Positions 53,876 through 64,000 of a stretch of DNA of 64,000 bases are shown here, piece by piece. A model generated the notes under the pieces. It ran no database searches. It was not told the origin of the DNA and worked only from the letters and a program-made list of their open reading frames with translations. The DNA lies in NCBI GenBank assembly GCA_030407315.1, contig JALQPE010002989.1, positions 89,685 through 153,684 of the forward strand, written 5' to 3'. This stretch comes from Asparagopsis taxiformis (lineage: Eukaryota; Rhodophyta; Florideophyceae; Bonnemaisoniales; Bonnemaisoniaceae). The position numbers and the translations under genes were made by a program. Position 1 is the stretch's first letter, and every line of letters starts with the position of its first letter.

Positions 53876-55600
53876 GTCTGTGTTCTCGGAAATGGACGCG
53901 GACGTCCACAACCTCTAGTACACCTAGTATTACTAGGCGGACGTCCATGTTCTCCAGTATTTTTGGATGTCCGCCTAGAACCGGACGTCCATGCGGTCTA
54001 GTACGTCTAGTATTACTAGGACGACATTCATTGTTTCTAGTACCACGGATGTCCCCCTCGGGATGGACTTCCGCCATGTCTATGTCAACCTAGGACGGGC
54101 GCCGGTTCAGAAATTCAAAAATTTCGACCCGGAAATTTCTGCCGCCTTGCTCGACATGGATGTCCGCATCCATCACGGCGACCACTCTATTTTTCCTTGT
54201 CGGTCGACTCCAATTTCGTCTTTAATTTTTTCATCCTCTCGCTCACACCCCCTTCCATTTGGTGCTCACCTCCCCCGTACTGTACCTCAACACCCCCAAT
54301 ACCACTCTAGAACGCATTTTCAGCTACCTATCCCCGCTTCCACGGTGCACACCTCCATTCCATACCTACTTTTCTGCTCTACCGTACAGATTTCTTATAA
54401 CCAGTCCTCATACTACCTCAGAATAGGGAAAACATCCCCTATCCCCTCGACCATGCTCTCCCCCATCACCTTTGCAACGTATTGTTCTTCAATACCCTCT
54501 CTCCTCTTCCTTCAACCCCTCTCCTTCGCCCTCTCCACAAACTTCCCCTGTAGCTTACTCTTCGAAAACCTCTCACTCCTCATCCCGTACCCGACCTGCT
54601 CCACTCCTCCCTCCCTCACCTGCTACATGCCCCACGCCATCCGCATCTTCGATACCGTATACACCACCACCACCACCACCGGCCCACGCTCCCGCTCCGA
54701 CGCCGTCTCCCCAGAAACCTCCCCGCTCTGAACCACATATCAACCCCCCACTTCGCACCCATCCTCCCACTCTCGTCCCTCCCCAAATACAATAACCCCC
54801 TTCTTCTCCATCACATCCCCACTCACCAAAGCCAGAACAGACGCCACCCCCTTCCCGCCTCTTTCTCCTCACTTTCCTAAAAAAACCCCTCCTCTCGGCG
54901 CCTTCAACCGCACCCTCCTACGGTCCCACCTAAACAACCTCCGCCCTCACTACCCCAACACCCCGCAGTGTCTCCCCAATCCCCATCATATGCTCGTCGG
55001 CACTCCTCTCCGAATCACAATCCAATCTAAACCGCACTCCGTACATTTCCACCTCCCCCTGTACTATTCCAAGATTGCATCCCTCCAGAGAACACATCCT
55101 CATACCACAGAAGAATTTTCTTCCTCTCATACCTCATCCTTAAAACCTCCATCAGCTCATCTAAATTTCGATGTAAATATTTTCTCCACTATGCAATCTC
55201 AAACATGTATGAACGTATGCCTTTCCGCTTTGTCAACCCTGAATATTGGTACTCATGTATTCATAAAATAGGGCCACCCACATCCCTATCCCGTTCTGCA
55301 AGCTTTACAAACCACTAGACGCATACTCCACAACTATACAACAAACACTACTCGCTATTTCAGACGACGCGGTACACAAATAGCGTAGTCTCAACCTTCC
55401 GTGAGGCCTTCTCTGATGCGTACAAGTGCGAAACACGTCTAGACGTACATCAGAAGTGAGCGCGGGATTTTTCGGCACAGGAGATGCTGGGCCACCAAAT
55501 TGATTTTTCGAAATTTTAGAATTTCTGGCTGGCCAGCAATGCAATCGAGCTGGACATCCACCGGACGTCCATTTCAGGTTGGTCGTAGAGTGAGAGGGGC
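53876..55600 (-). repeat. 1.7 kb repeat block, inverted copy of 8340-10090
   Basis: The terminal GGACGTCC-rich segment (53876-54190), the pyrimidine-rich segment (54400-55280), the TACGTCTAGACGT-containing segment (55310-55510) and a partial core repeat follow in mirror order to the left copy. The left homology limit (GTCTGTGTTCTCGG) matches the limit near 10090 to within a few bases. The 107-codon frame at 54472 resembles the start of the frame at 9471 in the other copy but shifts frame, so I treat both as non-coding. Confidence 0.8.
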
Positions 55601-57453
55601 GGGGAACATGATGATGAAAACAAGGACCAAGACATGTCCCTGACGTGTTGAGCCTGAAATCGACCCTTCGTAAGACGCGATTTTGGCTTACAGTTGGTGC
55701 TTACAAAGCCAGTGATGACCCCGGTCGGGGCGGCAGCCGGTTCCTGGGGCCGTTGTGGCCAAATTAGACACCTTGATTTGAATTGAAATTTGGGCTATTC
55801 TCAAAAACATGCACATGTGAAACATGTTTTTGAGATGGGGGTCTGCCGTACGGCACAATCGACCCGCCCCAAATCGATGATTTTTCACAATTTTTTTCTG
55901 CCCGAAATTTTAGAATTTCTGGGCTGGCCAGCAGTGCAATCAAGCTGGACATCCACCGGACGTCCATTTCAGGTTGGTCGTGTGCTGCCCACATCCATGC
56001 ATTGCAGCAACTAAGCAGGCGGGCTCACTACTCATACAAAGTGCACGTAGCATGGGCAGCATGATGGATGAGCAGTGTTTGTCGTGAGAAAGTGGGGTGG
56101 GAGCATGTCGAAACAAGGACCACAAAACTTCGCCCTGGCGTATTGAGCCTGAGCCTGGAATCGATCCTTCGTGATAGTGAGTGTGGCTTTGCTTACAGTT
56201 GGTGCTTACAGAAGCCAGCGATGGCCCCGCTCGGGGCGTCGGATGGCTTCTTTCTGGGGCCGTTGTGGCCAGATATTAGACACCTTGATTTGAATTGAAA
56301 TTTGGGCTATTCTCAAAAACATGCACATGTGAACATGTTTTTGAGATGGGGGTGTGCCGTACGGCACTTTCGACCGCCCAAATCGATTTATTTTTGCATT
56401 TTTTTTCTGACTGAAATTTTAGAATTTCTGGGGGCTCGCCAGCAATGCAATTGAGATGGACATTCACCGGACGTCCATTTCAGGTTGGTCGAGTATTGCA
56501 CATGGATACAGTTTTGCAGCTATTTCTCAGCCCAACATTTTAGAATTTCAGGGCTGACCAGCAATGTAACCGAGGCGGACTTCCACTGGACGTCCATTTC
56601 AAGTTAGGCTAGTGCTGCACATTTGCTCGCATCGCAGCAACTAAGCAAGTGTGTTGAGAGCACCGAGATGCCATGCAGACAAGAGGGAATCGGCTGCAAA
56701 CGGTTCCCTGGTCGGCAGCTGGATGTCTGGATGTCAATGGCTGCAAGCATGGAAATCTTGCTACCGCACGGCGCATACACACTGCAGCAGCACATCACTG
56801 ACGCATGCGAAAGTTGGGTGCTGCAGTGCGTGGTTGTTGTGTGTTTGTGTGTGCACGACGAACCTTGTGGTATCCCTAGGCGTGCACTGGTGCAAAAAAT
56901 TTGGACTGCCCCATCGGTCGTACTTTGACGCATTTACATGCATCGGAGAACGACCAAGGAGGTAGAGCAGCAATCGCTTGTTGGCTGAGCGTCCAAATTG
57001 GAGGGCTTGGGACAATGGTTCTATAGCAGTCATTTATAGGACGCCCACCGTTGATGACTGAGATCCACGGTGGGGTTTAGTATTCATGGTGTGTCCTGCA
57101 TGGCGGATGTCGAAGACGAGTACTTCCAGTGAGCGTCCAAGCTGAACAGCGTCGTGCGGGGGAGTGGGTAAGAGCGGGGGGGGCCGCTCGGGCGGCGCTG
57201 GTAGCTTCTGGGGCCGTTTGTGGCCAAATTAGAATCAAGCCTATGTCCGGCGGACGTCCTGAATTGCTTTATTTTTTGGGCTATTCTCAAAAACATGCAC
57301 ATGTGAACATGTTTTTGAGATGGGGGGTGTGCCGTACGGCACTTTCGACCGCCCAAATCGATGTATTTTTGCATTTTTTTTCTGACTGAAATTTTAGAAT
57401 TTCTGGGCTCGCCAGCAATGCAATTGCGCTGGTCATTCACCGGACGTCCATTT
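55327..57453 (-). repeat. Left arm of a 2.1 kb imperfect inverted repeat (foldback structure)
   Basis: From outside to inside the arm holds the segment shared with 8430-8620, three full core repeats with palindromes at about 55843, 56354 and 57329, two partial ones near 55515-55575 and 56535-56605, a unique 400-base segment (56610-57060) and a TATA-like segment before the last core. The order and sequence are mirrored at 60087-62168. Spacing between the first two palindromes (511) exceeds the 388 of the left array because an extra segment of about 120 bases is present. Short frames such as 56623-56928 differ between the arms by frameshifts and are not called. Confidence 0.88.
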
Positions 57454-60086
57454 CCATTTCAGATCTACTGGTTGCACTAGGCCTGAAAGTGTTTCTGGAT
57501 AGGGCCGAATAACGACCTGGGCAGCACGCACTGCGTAAGATGATCTGGTGATGCAGACTGCAAGGATTTCTATGGTGATTCTGGCTTGGGGGAAGGCGGT
57601 TTGATTGGTAAGCTTGTGTGCGTTTTGTATCTCCTTGCCTGCCATTTGCTTGGATATTTACACGAGCGATCAAACCGAAGACGCCGACTCGGCACAACTA
57701 CCAACTCTCCTAGCTTCGAGGTCAGCGCCATCTAATGCAACTTGTGACACTCAAGACGAATACGTTGTGCTGATCTCTGCAATGAAAATTGAGTTAGTGC
57801 TGCAGTTCTTTTGGGCGATGCCATATATGCAGGGATACTGTTTACACCTTTTGGGAGTCAAGAAGTTCTCGGATTGCAAATCAAATCAGATCATGTGGTA
57901 GAATATCTGACTTTTCTCTCTTCCCTTCACCACATCTGCATCCGGAGCTGAGCCAAGCTGAGCTGGAGGGAACCCGGCCGCGACCCCTGTCATTCTCATA
58001 AACATCTTTAATGCAATACTATTCGTGTATGGTAATGTAAGTGCTAATGAAAATGTATACAAGTCTAGAATATAAACGTTGCAGTGGTTCTTTGTAGCTA
58101 TCGATACTTGCTAAAAATCTGTAGCTTTTGCTTCTCGCATGGACGAGTTGCAGTCTTTGTGTTTGTTTCATTTCTGCCACAAACGAGAGGCAATCAGGGT
58201 CTGTGTTCACATAGAGAATGATTTAATATATGCGCTCATTGCCGTCGTAGATACTTTTAACAATGGCCAGTACGTTTCTCTCGGCCGCCGCCGGGTACGG
58301 TCGGACTGAAAGATCGGGGGAGATGTGTGGAGAGTAGTGTTTCGATAGAGACGAACGTTGCGATGGAGGAATGGAATGGTGATGATTTCATGCTGAAGCG
58401 ATGGGAGATGGATGGATATGGTTGAATGAAATCAGTATTCCGAAGGAGGCCTTTTCTCGAGGAAGAGGCATTATATTCTCACAAAGCATGTAGATACTGG
58501 TTTCAGTTTGGTATGCTATTGTAGCTCAATTCACATCATATCTACACGTACGTATGGAGAGAGATCCAAGTGTGCGTGGCACAGTCCAACGGGTGAAACA
58601 ACGCAGTATGAAACTACCACAGATAAGGCGGCGTACAAAATCCTCGACTCAAGGCAGCTCTCAGGCTTTCGTGAGCACCGACTTCGTTTCCACCAAGATG
58701 TTGCGGAAATATGTTGCTGGTCTAACTTGATACGACCATAGGACAGTTTTGCTCCCTAAGCAATGAGCGAAAAATCAATGATTGCGCGTGTCGTCGGTAC
58801 GGTCTTGTAATGTTGGCTCAACCAATAACATCTAACGTTGAGTTATCCACCCTCCGCCGTGTGTCGCGTCGTAAATTTGCACAGAAAATTTGTTTCAAAT
58901 CTTTGCTCCAATTATCAGCTCAAATACGGCATTGATCTCCAGCTTCATCTGGACAGAAACACCGATCGCTCGATGTCTGTCTCAAATAAACCGCAGTCAA
59001 ACGCCATGCGGAAAGTTTCATCGCTTCCGTTGCGACTGAATCTGCAAACGCCACACACAAAAATTTGCCCTTTCCGCGTCCGGAACGAACGCCGACTACA
59101 TGTCGTCAGTTCCTGATCGACTGGATCGATGGAGCTGCTCTGCAGGAGAGCAGGACAGGCGGTTTGTTATGCCTGGACAATTCCATACCGATCTCCCTTC
59201 TTGAGTGCAAATTACGAGTCTAGAAATTGACCTGCATCGGCTGCTGTATCACATCTGTGCTAAGGATTGATGATACCCGTACCGCTGAGAAATTGCAGCT
59301 CTGGTAACGTGGGGATGATGTGCTGAACACGCAGAACGCTGATCCATAATGGGACTGCTTCATAGGCATAGTACGGAATGTATTGAGACAGCCCAAGCGG
59401 AATTCAGGAGGGAGCACCAGGGCAGTGCGCGGTGACTCAGCAGATACAGTGGTGAGTGGTCTAAATGGGGCTACACACGAGTTTGTCAATGAACAGTCTA
59501 GTGTTAGTTGGGAAATGTTTCGGATGGATGGTATGTTGTAAATGTCGACAGATTTGAGGGAAGCGATAGAAGCAATCAGCATCGTGTAGTTGCATCAAGG
59601 CTTTAGTGGCCATTGTTAGAGAACTTTCTCCAATGCCCTTATTGGCAGGAGGGGCAGAAAACCCGGCCGGCTTCGAGATTGAAGAATTCATTGCGCAGAT
59701 TGAATGAATGCAATTGACGGAGAATGCAGCAAGAAGTATACAATGGTATCGTTTTGCAGGGTGACGTAGGGGAAACATGTTGGGCTTGTTGGAAATGCTG
59801 AGAGCGATGATGAGATCCAGTCGTTTCCGTCGTAGATGGCAGTGCTTGTTTTCTGCACACGGCTAGCTTGTCTGCTGGGCGACTGGACGGTATTGGCGTA
59901 CGATGAAGCGGGACTGGTGGTGTTTAAATGACATTTTTTGTTTGAAGATGGATGTTGTGTGCGACTAGAATGTAGTAAGAGCATGAAAATGTTATGTTTG
60001 ATGGGCGTCGCATGTTGGGGGACTTTATGTCGTGTGGGGCAATAATGTCTCAGGTATTTGAAGCAGACAGCAATCGCTTGAGCGCA
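57454..60086. other. 2.6 kb unique centre of the foldback structure
   Basis: No frame above 120 codons has any recognisable domain. The centre does not resemble the methyltransferase-SET gene that occupies the same relative position in the 1872-6035 module. If this is a mobile element, the centre is non-coding filler or an unrecognised decayed cargo. Confidence 0.5.
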
Positions 60087-62168
60087 TATAGACGTCCGGT
60101 GAATGACCAGCGCAATTGCATTGCTGGCGAGCCCAGAAATTCTAAAATTCAGTCAGAAAAAAAATGCAAAAATACATCGATTTGGGCGGTCGAAAGTGCC
60201 GTACGGCACACCCCCATCTCAAAAACATGTTCACATGTGCATGTTTTTGAGAATAGCCCAAAAAATAAAGCAATTCAGGACGTCCCGCCGGACATAGGCT
60301 TGATTCTAATTTGGCCACAACGGCCCCAGAAGCTACCAAGCGCCCCGAGCGGCCCCTCCCCGCTCACTTCCACTCACGCTGTTCAGCTTGGACGCTCACT
60401 GGAAGTACTCGTCTTCGACATCCGCCAATGCAGGACAACACCATGAATACTAAAACCCACCGTGGATCTCAGTCATCAACGGGGGCGTCCTATAAATGAC
60501 TGCTATAGAACCATTGTCCCAAGCCCTCCAATTGGACGCTCAGCCAACAGCGATTGCTGCTCTACCTCCTTGGTCGTTCTCCGATGCATGTAAATGCGTC
60601 AAAGTACGACCGATGGGGCAGTCCAAATTTTTTGCACCAGTGCACGCCTAGGGATACCACAGGTTCGTCGTTGCACACACAAACACACAAACAACCACGC
60701 ACTGCAGCACCCAACTTTCGCATGCGTCAGTGATGTGCTGCTGCAGTGTGTATGCGCCGTGCGGTAGCAAGATTTCCATGCTTGCAGCCATTGACATCCA
60801 GACATCCAGCTGCCGACCAGGGAAGCCGTTTGCAGCGATTCCCTCTTGTCTGCATGGCATCTCGGTGCTCTCAACACTTGCTTAGTTGCTGCGATGCGAG
60901 CAATGTGCAGCACTAGCCTAACTTGAAATGGACGTCCAGTGGAAGTCCGCCTCGGTTACATTGCTGGCAGCCCTGAAATTCTAAAATGTTGGCTGAGAAA
61001 TAGCTGCAAAACTGTATCCATGTGCAATACTCGACCAACCTGAAATGGACGTCCGGTGAATGTCCATCTCAATTGCATTGCTGGCGAGCCCAGAAATTCT
61101 AAAATTTCAGTCAGAAAAAAAATGCAAAAATACATCGATTTGGGCGGTCGAAAGTGCCGTACGGCACACCCCATCTCAAAAACATGTTCACATGTGCATG
61201 TTTTTGAGAATAGCCCAATTTCAATTCAAATCAAGGTGTCTAATCTGGCCACAACGGCCCGAAGAAAAGCCATCCGACGCCCCGAGCGGGCCATCGCTGG
61301 CTTCTGTAAGCACCAACTGTAAGCAAAAGCCACATCTCACGAAGGATCGATTCCAGGCTCAGGCTCAATACGCCAGGGCGAAGTTTTGTCCTGGTTTCGA
61401 CATGCTCCCACCCCACTTTCTCACGACAAACACTGCTCATCCATCATGCTGCCCATGCTACGTGCACTTTGTATGAGTAGTGAGCCCGCCTCCTGCTTAG
61501 TTGCTGCAATGCATGGTGTGGGCAGCACACGACCAACCTGAAAGGACGTCGGTGGATGTCCAGCTTGATTGCACTGCTGGCCAGCCCAGAAATTCTAAAA
61601 TTTCGGGCAGAAAAAAAAATTGTGAAAAATCATCGATTTGGGCGGGTCGATTGTGCCGTACGGCAGACCCCCATCTCAAAAACATGTTCACATGTGCATG
61701 TTTTTGAGAATAGCCCAAATTTCAATTCAAATCAAGGTGTCTAATTTGGCCACAACGGCCCCAGGAACCGGCTGCCGCCCCGACCGGGGTCATCACTGGC
61801 TTCTGTAAGCACCAACTGTAAGCCAAATCGCGTCTTACGAAGGGTCGATTTCAGGCTCAACACGTCAGGGACATGTCTTGGTCCTGTTTCATCATGTTCC
61901 CGCCCCACTCTCTCACGACCAACCTGAAATGGACGTCCGGTGGATGTCCAGCTCGATTGCATTGCTGCCAGCCCAGAAAATTCTAAAATTTCCGAAAAAT
62001 CAATTTGGTGGCCAGCATCTCCTGTGCCGAAAAATCCGCGCTCACTTCTGATGTACGTCTAGACGTGTCGCACTTGTACGCATCAGAGAAGGCCTCACGG
62101 AAATTGAGACTACGCTATTTTGTGTACCGCGTCGTCTTGAGATAGCGAGTAGAGTTTGTGTGTATAGT
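60087..62168 (+). repeat. Right arm of the 2.1 kb imperfect inverted repeat
   Basis: This is the mirror of 57453-55327, with core palindromes at 60196, 61154 and 61653 (the last ends in CAG in place of CAC) and partial cores near 60925 and 61930. Homology to the left arm stops at about 62168, close to where the left arm runs on into the purine/pyrimidine-biased block. That block is therefore present on only one side. Confidence 0.88.
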
Positions 62169-62699
62169 ATTTATATTGTATTCCAAATGTGCGTTCGAGA
62201 CCTCGTTTGTAATGTTCTCGTGTTTTGTGGGTATCAGTTTTGTGCTCACTTCTGGCAGCCCAATGGTGGAATGTGCCTGAGCGATCAATCATCACCGCTA
62301 GGTCACACATTTTGCTGGCAACGTGCGCTTGGAAGGACGAATGACCGCCGTGTGGAGATAGGATTTTAAATTAATTCATTTGAAATAATAAAATTATATT
62401 AACTGCGAACTTCATGGAATAAGTTTGTGCTTTACAGTGGATATTACAGGGATCATTAAGGGAAGCAAATGGATTGTGATATATATGATTATTACCATTC
62501 CGATGTTCTCGATCCGGATCTCATCATTCGGGAGTTCAGAGGACCATGGCTTGGGCCATTATTAATCTCAATACCGGCGATGATATGGAGTATGCACAGC
62601 AGGACTTAAGCTGACGTTGAAAGCTGTCCAGTCGACGCCGCAGGTTAATCTGTGGAGTTCCACTTCTCCGCCGTCACTGGCTGAGGTCTTTGGTCGTGT
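62169..62699. other. Non-coding stretch, nothing recognised
   Basis: No frame with a recognisable domain between the foldback arm and the terminal tandem array. Confidence 0.5.
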
Positions 62700-64000
62700 T
62701 CCTTTGTTTGGTGTAGAGGATTAGACGACGGTGAGTATGCCAGTTGGAGAGTATGCAGCGAGGGAAGCGTGTGTTTGAGTCGTACTGTTGTCGTTGATGC
62801 GATATTGATTCATTAGAAGCTTCGTGAGTCGTGGTTTGCATTTGTGAAACCATGGGAGGCAGGTAAGTAAGTTAGTCCTCGCGGTGTGTGCAATAAGGGA
62901 TGCATGGGTTTTAGTCTGACTGTTCTGGTTCATTTTGATGTTGTATAGGTGTGTATGGTGCAGAATAGTGATGAAGTAAGGAAGTTTCATTGAGCTGAAA
63001 GACGGGTTTCGCGATGAAATGGAATGCTGACTACATTTTTTCGTTGCACGATTTGTGAATAATGGTTGTATTGTTTGTATGATGCAACGAGATGAAGAGG
63101 TTAAGTGCGTCCTGAGGGTATGAAGCGAGGGGAAGTGTTTGTTTTAAATTTGGACTGTCGTCTTTTATGCAATATTTATTTTATTGGGAGCTTAGTGAGT
63201 CATGGTGCATATTTGCTGAAGGGTGAAGGGAGGTAGGCGAGCATTTGAGGGGTGCAGTGCAGTGAGTGGAATGGGGTTTGAGTCTGACTGCTGTGTTTGA
63301 TGTTGATTTGTTAGGTGATTCTGGAATGGTGATGACGGAAGGTAAGTTACATTGAGCGCCCAGTTAAGTTGCGCGAAGATATGGGAATGCTGGACTACAT
63401 TTTTTGTACAATTTTTGACTTATGGTTTCTATTGTGTGCAGGATACAACGAGGGTAAGTAAGTTCTGAGGTATGCAGCGAGGGAAGCATGGGTTTTCAGT
63501 CCGGACTGTTGTTGTTGATTTCGATTTTTGTAGGTGATGCAGGAATGGTGATGACGGAAGGTAAGTTGCATTTAGCGTGCAGTCCGGTGGTGCGAAGATG
63601 CGGAATGTTGACTTCATTTGTGGTTGTGAGATTTTCGACTTTTGCTTCTGTATTGTGTGTAGAATGAAACGAGGAAGTGAGTTCTGAGGGTAGCATCGAG
63701 AGAAGTTTGTTTCGAATCTGACTATTGCAGTTAATGCGATATTTATTCATTGGAAGCTTATCCAGTCATGGGTGCGTATTGTGTCGAGCGAAGAAAGTGC
63801 GGAAGTTTTGAGAGTATGCTGAGAGGGACATGTGGGTTTGAGTCGACTGTGTTGTTGATTTCGATTTTATGCAGGTGATGCTGGAATGGTGATGACAGAA
63901 GGTAAGTTTCATTGAGCGCCAAGACTTTGTTTGCGAAGATGAAGATATGGACTGCTGACTTTGATTATTCATTGCAAGGTTTTTGCATCATGGTTTGTAT
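62700..64000 (+). repeat. Degenerate tandem array, units of about 345-360 bases, continuing past the window end
   Basis: GTGATGACGGAAGGTAAGT-like words recur near 62969, 63330, 63547 and 63890 (spacing 361, 217, 343). Between them, AGCGAGGGAAG, GGGTTTGAGTCTGACTG and TTGATTTCGATTTT recur in fixed order. Similar short frames on the minus strand recur with the unit and are by-products. The 217-base interval suggests a shortened unit. Confidence 0.7.

Noticed and set aside
53991..54731. 246-codon plus-strand frame
   Set aside because: Lies in the C/T-rich block where stop codons are rare by composition, and does not correspond to the frame of the other copy.
56623..56928. 101-codon frame in the foldback arm
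   Set aside because: The mirror copy at 60599-60913 differs by frameshifts, so there is no conserved reading.

Overview
This is a eukaryotic nuclear segment. It carries both main classes of LTR retrotransposon, tRNA genes with introns, a SET domain and a chromodomain, genes spaced kilobases apart, and TATA boxes 60-110 bases upstream of several start codons. Every protein gene that can be recognised is a single open frame without introns. A tRNA-Asp carries a small intron in its D-loop, outside the usual 37/38 position; such ectopic tRNA introns are known from red algae and a few other algal lineages. An intron-poor red alga fits best, but this is an inference, not a proof.

Layout. Positions 1-1653 (minus) hold most of a coiled-coil protein of unknown function that runs off the window. 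Positions 1872-6035 look like one mobile module: two inverted copies of a palindrome-rich repeat enclose one gene, a 1063-residue fusion of a beta-class DNA N6-adenine/N4-cytosine methyltransferase with a C-terminal SET domain. The same repeat returns as a 388-base tandem array at 7.1-8.4 kb and in the arms of a long inverted repeat at 55.3-62.2 kb. A 1.7 kb block (8.34-10.09 kb) recurs inverted at 53.88-55.6 kb. In both places its end abuts a truncated retrotransposon: a decayed Copia element (10.09-14.5 kb) and a chromodomain Gypsy element (43.7-53.9 kb), which itself appears to have landed in the gag gene of another retroelement (41.0-43.7 kb).

The middle of the window (15-40 kb) is quieter. 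It has a tRNA-Asp with a D-loop intron, a tRNA-Thr with an ordinary intron, and five dispersed paralogous genes for secreted coiled-coil proteins. All five share two cysteines 151-155 residues apart with a helix-breaking loop exactly midway, which predicts a disulfide-clasped antiparallel helical hairpin. They are followed by a mannitol 2-dehydrogenase and a haem-oxygenase-like diiron protein. A degenerate tandem array runs off the right end.

The most unusual parts are the methyltransferase-SET gene bracketed by inverted palindromic repeats, the two-cysteine hairpin protein family, and the ectopic tRNA intron.
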